Positions 9,505 to 17,148 of a DNA stretch of 64,000 nt are shown piece by piece. This DNA is from Nitrospiraceae bacterium (GTDB taxonomy: Bacteria > Nitrospirota > Nitrospiria > Nitrospirales > Nitrospiraceae). Where the stretch lies: contig JAHBWI010000002.1 of NCBI GenBank assembly GCA_019637075.1, positions 496,001-560,000 on the forward strand, written 5' to 3'. The position numbers and the translations under genes are program-made. Position 1 is the stretch's first letter. Every line of letters starts with the position of its first letter. The notes under the pieces were generated by a model that was not told where the DNA came from, did not search any database, and worked only from the letters and a program-made list of their open reading frames with translations.

Positions 9505-9540
9505 GAGAGGCAGTGAGCGACTTTTCTTCACGCTTCACGG
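9505..9540. repeat. 36-bp direct repeat, copy A
   Basis: Matches 10955-10990 at 33 of 36 positions, with the shared core GAGGCAGTGAGCGA followed by TTTTCTTCACGCTTCA. The two copies bracket the BNR-propeller gene. Confidence 0.85.
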
Positions 9541-9585
9541 ACAAATCTAACAGTCACAGGTGAAACGTCAGCGTCCGTTTCGGAA

Positions 9586-9711
9586 CAGGCTGCTCAAAAT
9601 GGCTGTTCAGCAAGGCCGCAGGGAGCGACGCGAATGAGGCGTACCCTCTGGGGTACGTCGCAGTGAGAGTCGCGACTGAGAACGCCGCTGGCGGCCATTT
9701 TCGGCAGCCGT
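9586..9711 (-). repeat. Palindromic intergenic repeat, copy 2 (long form)
   Basis: Left arm CAGGCTGCTCAAAATGGC (9586-9603) is inverted at 9694-9711. The centre carries an inner palindrome GTACCCTCTGGGGTAC (about 9641-9656). Outside the central insert it is nearly identical to copy 1. Its right end reaches the stop codon of the BNR gene (9711-9713). Confidence 0.85.
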
Positions 9712-10892
9712 CACAGGGTTTGGACCTCGACGGAAAGAACCCCCGGCAAATTACCCACAATCGGCGCCCAACTGTCGCCACCATTTGCCGACGCATACAC
9801 CTGGCCCCCGGTCGTCCCGAAGTAGATGCCGCAGGGATCGCAGGAATCCACCGCCATCGCGTCGCGGAGAATGTTCACGTAGCAATGTTCCTGCGGCAGG
9901 CCTTTGGTCAGCGCCTCCCATTCGTTGCCCCCGGTCTTGCTGCGGTAGACGCGCAGCTTTCCGTCCGGCGGATAATGCTCGGAGTCGCTCTTGATCGGCA
10001 CGACGTACACCGTCTCAGGCTCATGGGCATGCACGGCGACGGGAAATCCGAAATCGGTCGGCAAATTCCCGCTGACCTCGTGCCAGGAATCGCCGCCGTT
10101 GTCGCTGCGCATGACATCCCAATGTTTCTGCATGAACAGCACATTCGGACGGGACGGATGCATGGTGATGCGATGGACGCAATGGCCGACTTCCGCATCC
10201 GGGTCCGGCAACTCGTATTTGGAGAGCAAACCCTTGTTCGTCGGCTTCCAGCTCTGCCCGCCGTCCTCGCTGCGAAACGTACCGGCCGCCGAAATCGCCA
10301 CGAACATGCGGTTCGGTTGCCGTTGATCGAGCAGGATCGTATGCAGACACATGCCGCCGGCGCCGGGCTGCCAGAGCTTTCCCTTGGCGCTGCGCAACCC
10401 GGCCAGTTCCTTCCAGGTTCGCCCCCCGTCCGTCGATTTGAACAGCGCCGCGTCCTCGACGCCGGCATAGACCGTGTCGGGCTCCGTGGGGGATGGCTCC
10501 AGGTGCCAGACACGTTTGAACTCCCAGGGACGCTGTGTGCCGTCGTAATGCTGGTGCGTCGTGAGCGGCTTGCCGGTTTCCGCGGACTGGTCGTAGAGGA
10601 ACATGTTGCTCTCGCCCTTCGGCATGCCGTCTGGCCCCATCAGATCCTCGGGTTTCGTCCCCGGAGGATTCCAGGTCTTCCCGCCGTCGTCCGACCGTTG
10701 AATCACCTGCCCGAACCAACTACTCGTCTGGGACGCATAGAGCCGATCGGGGTCGGCGGGCGAACCGGTCAGGTGATAAATTTCCCACCCACCCCACAGG
10801 GGCCCCTGCACGTCCCACTTCTTGCGTGTTCCATCCGAGGACAAAACGAACGCTCCCTTTTTCGTTCCCACCAACACTCGTACGCCGCTCAT
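9711..10892 (-). CDS. BNR/sialidase-like beta-propeller protein
   Basis: 393 residues. It starts [20 protein letters not shown] and has repeated Asp-box-like motifs (S-x-D-x-G-x-T-W and variants): [55 protein letters not shown] and [10 protein letters not shown]. These mark a six- or seven-bladed propeller of the exo-alpha-sialidase/VPS10-like superfamily. No signal peptide is seen, so it is probably cytoplasmic; true sialidase catalytic residues are not evident and the annotation name should not be read as activity. The ATG at 10892 has AAGGAG 7 bases upstream. It sits with a MoaD/ThiS-like gene downstream and DGPF genes upstream in the ECF42-type cluster. Confidence 0.9.
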   Translation of the reverse strand: MSGVRVLVGTKKGAFVLSSDGTRKKWDVQGPLWGGWEIYHLTGSPADPDRLYASQTSSWFGQVIQRSDDGGKTWNPPGTKPEDLMGPDGMPKGESNMFLYDQSAETGKPLTTHQHYDGTQRPWEFKRVWHLEPSPTEPDTVYAGVEDAALFKSTDGGRTWKELAGLRSAKGKLWQPGAGGMCLHTILLDQRQPNRMFVAISAAGTFRSEDGGQSWKPTNKGLLSKYELPDPDAEVGHCVHRITMHPSRPNVLFMQKHWDVMRSDNGGDSWHEVSGNLPTDFGFPVAVHAHEPETVYVVPIKSDSEHYPPDGKLRVYRSKTGGNEWEALTKGLPQEHCYVNILRDAMAVDSCDPCGIYFGTTGGQVYASANGGDSWAPIVGNLPGVLSVEVQTL

Positions 10893-10954
10893 ATCAGGCT
10901 CCTTCCTCTTTGAAGTCGTATCTCGTCGTTCGAGATTCGTAGCTCGTGTTTCCC

Positions 10955-10990
10955 AAGAGGCAGTGAGCGAGTTTTCTTCACGCTTCATGG
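10955..10990. repeat. 36-bp direct repeat, copy B
   Basis: Second copy of the repeat at 9505-9540. It runs into the last codons of the DGPF gene that ends at 10985, whose TGA lies inside the CTTCATGG end of the repeat. Confidence 0.85.
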
Positions 10991-11344
10991 CAAACCCGTC
11001 ACTTCACGCACCGGCCGGACTTCCACTGTTCCGATGGTCGCTCCAGGCACGCGGGCCGCGATCGACACGGCTTCTGCGTGATCCTTCGCTTCGATCAAGA
11101 AGTATCCCGCCATCTGCTCGCGCGTTTCGATAAACGGCCCGTCCGTGACCACCGCCTTGCCATCCTTCACCCGGACTAATGTCGCCGTCGCAGCCGGATG
11201 CACCGGCGAGGCGTGCACATACTGCCCCTGCTTATCCAACTGGTGGCAAAGCCCGATGGAGTCCGACAGCAACGAGCGCTTTCGCCCCTCGTCGAATTGT
11301 TCAAACACCGTTTCGTCGTGATGCACCAACAGGATAAATTTCAT
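10985..11344 (-). CDS. YciI/DGPF-domain protein 1
   Basis: 119 residues with the hallmark [20 protein letters not shown] motif of the DGPF (YCII) family, after [11 protein letters not shown] and the [20 protein letters not shown] segment. These are small dimeric ferredoxin-like-fold proteins of unknown activity that are repeatedly found beside ECF42-type sigma factors, as here. It lies 34 bp downstream of its paralogue on the same strand, so the two are very probably co-transcribed. The C-terminus overlaps a 36-bp dispersed repeat. Confidence 0.93.
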   Translation of the reverse strand: MKFILLVHHDETVFEQFDEGRKRSLLSDSIGLCHQLDKQGQYVHASPVHPAATATLVRVKDGKAVVTDGPFIETREQMAGYFLIEAKDHAEAVSIAARVPGATIGTVEVRPVREVTGLP

Positions 11345-11378
11345 CGTTGGCTCCCATGCCGTTCGGCTGAATCAGCGA

Positions 11379-11735
11379 TCAGGCGCAACCATCTTCCTTG
11401 ATGGGCCGGACCTCGATGCTGCCGTATTTCGCGCCGGGGAATTTCGCCGCGATCCGCAAGGCGTCGTTCAGATCTCGCACATCGATCAGCAAATACCCCC
11501 CGAGTTGCTCCTTCGTTTCAGCAAACGGCCCGTCGGTCGTCGAGACCTTGCCGTTGCGGACACGAACGGTGGTTGCCGTTTCTACCGGATACAACGGCGA
11601 CGCCGACAGCATTTCGCCCTGCTTCGCCAGCGCGTCGCAATAGGCCATCGCCTCATCCGACAGCAATTTCCGTTCAGCCTCCGACATGGCCTGCAGATCT
11701 TTTTCTTGCATATACACCAGGCACAGGTATTTCAT
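11379..11735 (-). CDS. YciI/DGPF-domain protein 2
   Basis: 118 residues. It starts MKYLCLVYMQEKDL and carries TTDGPFAETKEQLGGYLLID, the DGPF family signature, with SASPLYPVETATTVRVRNGK before it. It is paralogous to the gene at 10985-11344 (the same ASPxxPxxTATxVRVxxGK and TDGPFxETxEQ motifs). A good Shine-Dalgarno (GAGGG) precedes the ATG. It is 39 bp downstream of the VOC gene and part of the putative ECF42 operon. Enzymatic role unknown. Confidence 0.93.
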   Translation of the reverse strand: MKYLCLVYMQEKDLQAMSEAERKLLSDEAMAYCDALAKQGEMLSASPLYPVETATTVRVRNGKVSTTDGPFAETKEQLGGYLLIDVRDLNDALRIAAKFPGAKYGSIEVRPIKEDGCA

Positions 11736-11774
11736 TTTCCCCTCCCTCTTGCAGAACGGACACTAGAAGCCTGC

Positions 11775-12188
11775 CTAGGCCTTCCGCTGCATCGGCTCCC
11801 ACAAGGCGAAGGTATTGCCTTCCGTGTCCTCGCAGACGGCGAAGTAGCCCATGCCCGGCACTTCAGTCTTCGCCTTGCACACCGAGCCGCCGAGCTTCTC
11901 GACTTTCGCCACGGCCCGGTTCACCGACGGCACCGCCACATAATTGGTGATGCCTTGCCCCGGATGCATGCGCGGCATCAATCCGCCGTCCGGCGAAGCA
12001 TCCTTTCCTGCGGTGTCGATATGCCAGTAATCATTGATCGCTGCCGGAATCTTCGCAAAGGTCCACCCGAAGAGCCCGCCGTAAAATTTCTTGGCCCGCG
12101 CGATATCATCGGCCGGCACCTCAAACCAGCAGATACTGGCCGGAATTTTTGTGGTCGGTTTCTTTCGCTGTTGCTTCGGCTTCGCCAT
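11775..12188 (-). CDS. VOC/glyoxalase-fold protein
   Basis: 137 residues of the glyoxalase/bleomycin-resistance fold. After a basic tail (MAKPKQQRKKPTTK) it has ICWFEVPADDIARAKKFYGGLFGW, the classic first beta-alpha unit, and ends in GYFAVCEDTEGNTFALWEP, the last strand pair with the usual Glu and Trp. It is the first gene after the predicted ECF42 promoter at 12253-12278, about 65 bases downstream of the -10. GGAGG lies 6 bases before the ATG. Substrate unknown; the family ranges from dioxygenases to binding proteins. Confidence 0.9.
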   Translation of the reverse strand: MAKPKQQRKKPTTKIPASICWFEVPADDIARAKKFYGGLFGWTFAKIPAAINDYWHIDTAGKDASPDGGLMPRMHPGQGITNYVAVPSVNRAVAKVEKLGGSVCKAKTEVPGMGYFAVCEDTEGNTFALWEPMQRKA

Positions 12189-12252
12189 GGCATCCTCCCC
12201 CCGGTTATGACCTCGTGACGTTCCTTGGCATGCTCACCCGTTTCACAAGATA

Positions 12253-12278
12253 GTCGTCGGCCAAGGCCGAAATCGACA
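12253..12278 (-). promoter_or_regulatory. Candidate ECF42-type promoter
   Basis: On the minus strand it reads TGTCGA (12278-12273), 16 bases, then CGAC (12256-12253). This matches the reported ECF42 target signature, TGTCGA at -35 and CG(A/T)C at -10. It faces the VOC-DGPF-DGPF-BNR-MoaD series and lies just after the sigma gene. Confidence 0.6.
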
Positions 12279-12283
12279 AGGCT

Positions 12284-12307
12284 CGATTATTTTTCGATAA
12301 ATAATCG
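12284..12307. promoter_or_regulatory. AT-rich palindrome next to the ECF42 -35 element
   Basis: Perfect 9-base arms CGATTATTT and AAATAATCG with a 6-base loop. It ends 5 bases from the -35 hexamer and begins about 45 bases after the sigma-factor stop codon. It could be a weak terminator for the sigma gene, an UP-like element or an operator. Confidence 0.45.
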
Positions 12308-12351
12308 TCTTCCTCGATTGTTCAATAGGTTATGCAACCGCTCAAGCTGCA

Positions 12352-13620
12352 TTAGGCACGGCGGCCGGCCAGTTCCAGCAGCCGGCGCTCGAGAAACCGC
12401 CGCTCCGGTTCCTGTTGGGTCAGGCTGAGGGCCCGTTCGTATGAGCGGCTGGCCTCCTCGACCTGTCCCAACCGTCGGCACAGGTCCGCCTTTGCCGCAT
12501 GGGCCAGGTGGTAGCTCGTCAGTTCCCCTCGCGCGAGCAGTCCCTCTATGAGGGCCAATCCGGCCGCAGGACCGTCACGCATGGCGACTGCCACGGCGCG
12601 GTTGAGTTCGACGATCGGAGACGGCTCGGCCTGGAGGAGCAAATCATACAGACCGACGATGCGCCCCCAATCCGTGGCGGCAGCAGTCGGCGCTTGGGCA
12701 TGGGTTGAGGCGATGGCCGATTGAATGCTGTAGGGACCCACTTCTCCCATCGACAGCGCCCGCTGCACGAGCGCCGTCCCCTCGGCGATTTGGTCCCGAT
12801 TCCACCGCGTTCGATCCTGGTCCTCGAGCAGAATCACGTCACCCGATTCGGACGCACGCGCATCGCGCCGCGAATCCTGCAGGAGCAGGAGGGCGAGCAA
12901 TCCGATGGCCTCCGGATCCGGAAGGAGTTGCACCAGCACCCGTGCGAGGCGAATGGCCTCTCCTGAGAGATCGTGTCGGGTCAGGGCGTCCCCGGAGGAA
13001 GCCGAATAGCCCTCGTTGAAGACGAGGTAGACGACGCGCAAGACCGCGTCCAATCGCCCCGGCAACTCCTCTTGCGGAGGCACTTCATAGGGGATGCGCG
13101 CGTCGCGAATTTTGCCCTTGGCCCGCACGATCCGTTGGGCAATGGTCGCCGGTTTCGTGAGGAACGCCCGCGCGATCTCTTCGGTCGTGAGCCCGCAGAC
13201 CTCCCGCATGGTCATCGCGATCTGCGCTTCCGGCGTCAAGGCCGGGTGGCAGCAGGTAAAAATCAGCCGCAGTCGGTCGTCTTCCACCGACGGCCCGTCG
13301 GGAGCTTCCATGTCGAAACCGGCCGTGGCGGATTCGAGTTGCCTGGCAAGGTCTTCTAGGGAAGCGTCGAAGCGGGCACGGCGTCTCATGGCGTCGATGG
13401 CTTTGAAACGGCCGGTGGAGACCAGCCAGGCGCGGGGGTTCGCCGGAATGCCGTCCCTGTCCCATTGCTCGACGGCGACCGTAAAGGCCTCGTGCAGCGC
13501 TTCTTCTGCCGCATCGAAATCGCCGAGCAGACGAATCAGCGTCGCGAGGACTTGCCGCGATTCCTCACGATAAATCGCTTCGACACGATCACGCACCTGG
13601 CCTGCGGGATCTTGGCTCAT
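12352..13620 (-). CDS. ECF42-type sigma factor with C-terminal DUF6596 extension
   Basis: 422 residues. The N-terminal third has sigma region 2 (YREESRQVLATLIRLLGDFDAAEEALHEAF and RAWLVSTGRFKAIDAMRRR) and region 4 (ALTPEAQIAMTMREVCGLTTEEIARAFLTKPATIAQRIVRAK). The rest is a helical extension (YLVFNEGYSASSGDALTRHDL onward) of the DUF6596 type with TPR-like repeats, used instead of a separate anti-sigma factor in this group. The start at 13620 (MSQDPAG) fits the usual short lead into region 2; the longer frame adds unrelated residues. Its neighbours are exactly those expected of ECF42: DGPF and VOC genes downstream. It probably controls the TGTCGA-type promoter at 12253-12278. Confidence 0.93.
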   Translation of the reverse strand: MSQDPAGQVRDRVEAIYREESRQVLATLIRLLGDFDAAEEALHEAFTVAVEQWDRDGIPANPRAWLVSTGRFKAIDAMRRRARFDASLEDLARQLESATAGFDMEAPDGPSVEDDRLRLIFTCCHPALTPEAQIAMTMREVCGLTTEEIARAFLTKPATIAQRIVRAKGKIRDARIPYEVPPQEELPGRLDAVLRVVYLVFNEGYSASSGDALTRHDLSGEAIRLARVLVQLLPDPEAIGLLALLLLQDSRRDARASESGDVILLEDQDRTRWNRDQIAEGTALVQRALSMGEVGPYSIQSAIASTHAQAPTAAATDWGRIVGLYDLLLQAEPSPIVELNRAVAVAMRDGPAAGLALIEGLLARGELTSYHLAHAAKADLCRRLGQVEEASRSYERALSLTQQEPERRFLERRLLELAGRRA

Positions 13621-14312
13621 GATGTGATACTGCCTCTCGCAGGGGGAGAAAGGCCGACGTGCCCGTTCAGTCCCTAGACGCCATTCGTCCGAGGAACAAG
13701 CCACATGGATAGCACGGGGCGCAGGGAAAGTCAGTACGGACGAGGCAGAACCAAAATGGTGGGATACATCGCGCTCCGGGCGGAACCTCCCTGCCGCTGA
13801 ATCTCATGCAATACAAACCTTATCGACAGCGATACAGCCATGGCATTGACGTCTCCCATTCGATGGACATCCCCGTCGAATCGCAGTCCTGCCGATCGTC
13901 GTCTCACATGATGGGACTATGTCGCATACGGAACGACAGCATCGGCGTGAATTCCGTGCCCGGAGAGCACACCGAACGATCTCTCGGTCTCATGACACGA
14001 ATCTTCGGACTCACGGAAGCCGGCACGACCCGATTCACCTCAGCCCGCGCACCGGCCGCGATAGGCCGGCGCGTTGCCATCATGGGCCCGCTGCGGCAGG
14101 ATCTTCGGACGGTCTGAGAGAAGCTGAGCGAGGCCGGACTCGGCCGCATCTGATGACCCGAGCCGAAACGGCTCCGCCCAATCCCCTGAGAAGAAAACCG
14201 AACAGCCGGGCGCGCAGAAGCGACGCCCGGCTGTCGACTACCGGCCTCCGATCGCCGTCGGAGCATCGAGCGCATGCCGGCCACCTTCGGGACCGCTATG
14301 CCTCGCCTTTTC
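13621..14312. other. Long gap upstream of the sigma gene
   Basis: Holds the sigma gene leader and a terminator hairpin (14202-14234). A TGTCGA on the minus strand at 13828-13823 has no CG(A/T)C at the proper distance. Open frames here lack ribosome sites and family features. Confidence 0.55.
14202..14234 (-). terminator. Rho-independent-type terminator
   Basis: Eleven-base GC-rich arms (ACAGCCGGGCG and its inverse) around an 11-base loop are followed on the minus strand by TCGGTTTTCTTCTC. It lies about 80 bases after the stop at 14313. Confidence 0.65.
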
Positions 14313-14963
14313 TCAGAACTTATTCGGGAACTGCGCGGCCAGACCATCGGTGAGCGCATCCGCCACCACATAGATGTGGGACTTCATGCCGCGCCACGTC
14401 TCCGCCTCCCGCACATAATCCGCGTCCTTCAGCTGCTGGAACTGCGTCAGGTGATGGGCGGCATGGGCCGTCAGCAGGCTCATGACCGTGTCCTTGGGCC
14501 AGTTCGGATTGGCACCGCTCAAGAATGCGGAAATTTCTCCTGCGTTCGACGTCAAGTGTTTCACCGCAAGATCTTGCCCGGCCGCATCGCCTGCCGCGGT
14601 CGCATCCAGGTGCTCGCGGACCGCGCCGTAGTGACCGGCCAGCAGCGTGAAGAGCTTGTCCGACGCAGGCTTTCCATAGAACGGCTCGATGGAGCCGGCG
14701 ATCTGTTGGGCGTTCGCCACCACCGTCTGTTCGGCCGCCTCACGGGCCGATGCGTTCTTGTCCATCGTCGCCACCGCGACGTTTCGGATCGAGACGATAT
14801 GACCCAGCCAAAGGTCGCGCAGCGCCGCCTTGGTTTCGGTCACCTTCGCGGATTTGGCAGCAGCCGCTGCTCCGGAAGACGCCGACGCTCCCCCGGTGGT
14901 CGAGCAGGCAGCCGTGGAAAGCACAAACAGAGACAGGGCCCCAACGAGCAATTGAGTACGCAT
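14313..14963 (-). CDS. Probable lipoprotein, helical, unknown function
   Basis: 216 residues. A signal peptide with a lipobox-like LSTAAC (Cys about residue 20) precedes a Ser/Ala/Gly linker and a helical domain (residues about 40-216). The domain has a His-containing helix repeated in character: LWLGHIVSIRNVA, LLAGHYGAVREHL, LLTAHAAHHLTQFQQL. This regular placing of His on helices resembles DinB-like or haemerythrin-like four-helix bundles, but I cannot assign the family. The ATG at 14963 has AAGGGG upstream. It is followed by a good terminator, so it is probably monocistronic. Confidence 0.75.
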   Translation of the reverse strand: MRTQLLVGALSLFVLSTAACSTTGGASASSGAAAAAKSAKVTETKAALRDLWLGHIVSIRNVAVATMDKNASAREAAEQTVVANAQQIAGSIEPFYGKPASDKLFTLLAGHYGAVREHLDATAAGDAAGQDLAVKHLTSNAGEISAFLSGANPNWPKDTVMSLLTAHAAHHLTQFQQLKDADYVREAETWRGMKSHIYVVADALTDGLAAQFPNKF

Positions 14964-15163
14964 GGCACACACCCCTTGTGGTTGAACGACACAGCCAATA
15001 AAACGACGGCTGCTCCGCCTGCCTCACGCGGAAGACCGCAAGCAGGAGCGCGCTCATCGGGTCGGCACAAGGCCGACTGTTGCACTGGTCGGCAAGCATA
15101 GGGAACGGGTGCGGGATTGTCTGTTAGCGGGATAACAAGGGAAGAAAAAGACCGGCCTGAGGA

Positions 15164-15880
15164 CTACAGGCGCGCGGGAGTCTTGTCGGAGGCCGCCGTG
15201 ATGCGTTCCAACCCGGCCCGCTTGACGAGCAGCGTGTTCTTCCGGTCGTAGGACACCACGCCCTGTTCGCGTAGCTGGTTGAGCAGAGTCGAAACCACCT
15301 CTCGCCGGGCCCCGATCATTTGCGCCAGCTCGTCCTGACGGAAGTAATGGGTCAACCGTACCCACTCGCCTTCGGCTTCCCCGAAGTCTTCAGCCAACCG
15401 GCCCAGGGTTCGAGCCAGGCGATCCATGGTCGTGCCGAACGACAGAGTCTGGATCTGTTCGTACGCCGCGGAGAGCTGCTGCGCCACGTTGGAGAGAAAC
15501 AACATGAAGGCCGGCCGGTTGGTCTGGAGATGCGCGATGAATTCCTCGAAGCCGAGTTCCACCACGTCGCAGTCTTCCATCGCCACGGCCTGCTCGCGCC
15601 GCTCGCCCGTACAGTGGCAGAGTTCGCCGAACACGTCGCCGGCTTGATGGAGGCGCAGGATCAGTTCGCGGCCGTCTTCGGTCAATGACGTCAGCTTTAC
15701 CAAGCCCTGCCGAAGAAAAAACACGCTTTGGGCCGACTCGCCGAGTCCGTAGACGAGTTCACCCTTGGCAACCAGATGGCCTGGACGGTTCGTGAGTTGA
15801 TCGCAGAGTTTTCCGCGAAAGCAGCCCGAGAGGGCCTCACAATGCCGATGGTCGCCGAAATTCATCGCCGTGTAGATCAT
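15164..15880 (-). CDS. Crp/Fnr family transcription regulator
   Basis: 238 residues. A cyclic-nucleotide-binding-like beta-roll spans about residues 25-140 (ELVYGLGESAQSVFFLRQGLVKL, GDVFGEL) and a winged helix lies at about 160-230 with the recognition segment TRREV-like QDELAQMIGARREVVSTLLNQL. The N-terminus holds Cys14, Cys20 and Cys26 and the roll has a CHC pair, a pattern compatible with an oxygen- or NO-sensing iron-sulfur cluster as in FNR. The roll lacks the RxS cAMP-binding pair of CRP. The start at 15880 has GAGG 5 bases upstream. Targets unknown. Confidence 0.9.
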   Translation of the reverse strand: MIYTAMNFGDHRHCEALSGCFRGKLCDQLTNRPGHLVAKGELVYGLGESAQSVFFLRQGLVKLTSLTEDGRELILRLHQAGDVFGELCHCTGERREQAVAMEDCDVVELGFEEFIAHLQTNRPAFMLFLSNVAQQLSAAYEQIQTLSFGTTMDRLARTLGRLAEDFGEAEGEWVRLTHYFRQDELAQMIGARREVVSTLLNQLREQGVVSYDRKNTLLVKRAGLERITAASDKTPARL

Positions 15881-16052
15881 AGCCACCTCGTGAGTGGAGA
15901 TTGTACCGGGGGGACGGGCAAATAACCACCCCCTTGGGAGGCCAGACGACCGCACCGACTTACGGCCCGACGGTCTTTCGCTCTTGATCAGCCAACCCTT
16001 CCAGGTGGGAATCCCCGCAGCTCGCCAATGTCCCAGGTCCCTGGGGGAGGAT

Positions 16053-17036
16053 TCATGGAGCCGTCGCCAGGGTATAGAGGCGGCCGAGATCGAACATCAC
16101 CTGGAGGCCGAAGGTCGGCCCGCTGTCGGTGCCGCCCAGCCAGTCATTCCAGGTTTCCACGACCCCGTAGGGAAAGCGGAGGGCGATGGAGCCGAAACGC
16201 CGCTCGACCGCATGGCCCCCGAGTGTGGTAAACAGGCCCGAATCGATGGTGGCGGCAAACTCCAATTCCCAGTCAGGTCTTGCAGCCCCATCCCCATAGG
16301 CGGCGAAGGAAATCGAGGCCTGTCCCAGCCAGGAATGGTCCGCGATGACGGCATCCCCATAGGCCGCTCCGCCGAACAGCCGCCCGTACCGACCCATCGC
16401 CGAGAAGCGCACATAGCGGGACAGCGTCTCGAGCAGATCGCTCTTGCCGACCAGCGGCTCCAACGCTCGTGCCGCCGAGAGTCGGCGAAGGCCCACCCCT
16501 GCTGAGGCTTCGTGGTAGAGAGAGCCCGTCGAGAATCCCAGCCCCGCGAAGCCTGCGGAAGGTTGACCCAGCAGCGTAAACCAACGGGTCAAGGAGCCAT
16601 CGACCATGAAATCCGGCTCCTCGCGATGTCTCCCAATCGGGACAGATTCATTGCGGAGCAGTGGATGTGCGAACCCGTTCTGCAGCGACCTCGTCGGCTC
16701 CGGATAGGTCGATCCGGCTCCGACACTGAAATTGGCGACCCAGTCGGTTGCCGCGCGCAACGGCTGATTCCAGATCAGCGTGGCAAAATTGAATCCCGCC
16801 GTTTCGTTGGCGTTCCCGAATCGCTTGCCGTCGTGCGTCAGCTCGGTGAACCGATTGAACGTCGCCCCTCCCAGCAGATGCGGCTCCGAATCAGGATAGC
16901 CGATTGCGCCCCAATGCACGCTGGGAGCGATGGCGTCGGCGCGCGCCGACGTCACCTGCGAGGCGTTGACCAGCAGGATAGCGAGGGCGATCCATCGCAG
17001 CACGCCTGCCATACGTTTTGCGCACAGATGCCTCAT
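16053..17036 (-). CDS. Putative outer-membrane beta-barrel protein
   Basis: 327 residues from the ATG at 17036 (a longer start at 17087 is possible; neither has a strong ribosome site). A hydrophobic signal segment (WIALAILLVNASQVTSARA) is followed by alternating polar and hydrophobic strands rich in Gly and aromatic residues (GFNFATLIW, WVANFSVGAGSTY, FAGLGFSTGSLYHEASAGVGL, ISFAAYGDGAA). It ends in a TFGLQVMFDLGRLY strand, although the last residues are TLATAP rather than an aromatic terminus. No family recognised. It lies 112 bp beyond the RND outer-membrane channel gene and could be the last gene of that unit. Confidence 0.65.
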   Translation of the reverse strand: MRHLCAKRMAGVLRWIALAILLVNASQVTSARADAIAPSVHWGAIGYPDSEPHLLGGATFNRFTELTHDGKRFGNANETAGFNFATLIWNQPLRAATDWVANFSVGAGSTYPEPTRSLQNGFAHPLLRNESVPIGRHREEPDFMVDGSLTRWFTLLGQPSAGFAGLGFSTGSLYHEASAGVGLRRLSAARALEPLVGKSDLLETLSRYVRFSAMGRYGRLFGGAAYGDAVIADHSWLGQASISFAAYGDGAARPDWELEFAATIDSGLFTTLGGHAVERRFGSIALRFPYGVVETWNDWLGGTDSGPTFGLQVMFDLGRLYTLATAP

Positions 17037-17148
17037 TCCAGTTCCCATCCATCCGGCAGTCCCATCGCACTCCGATCGCGCAATCATTCGGCTTCATCTC
17101 GCCCCTTCCACCGGCAACACCAGCTCTGCCTCGCCTGAACCGAGACCA

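Noticed and set aside
13823-13828. TGTCGA (minus strand) as promoter of the sigma-factor gene
   Set aside because: No CG(A/T)C motif at 15-18 bases downstream, and it is about 200 bases from the start codon.
13919-14353. Long plus-strand ORFs upstream of the lipoprotein gene
   Set aside because: Arg/Ser-rich compositions typical of shadow frames in GC-rich DNA; no ribosome site or family.
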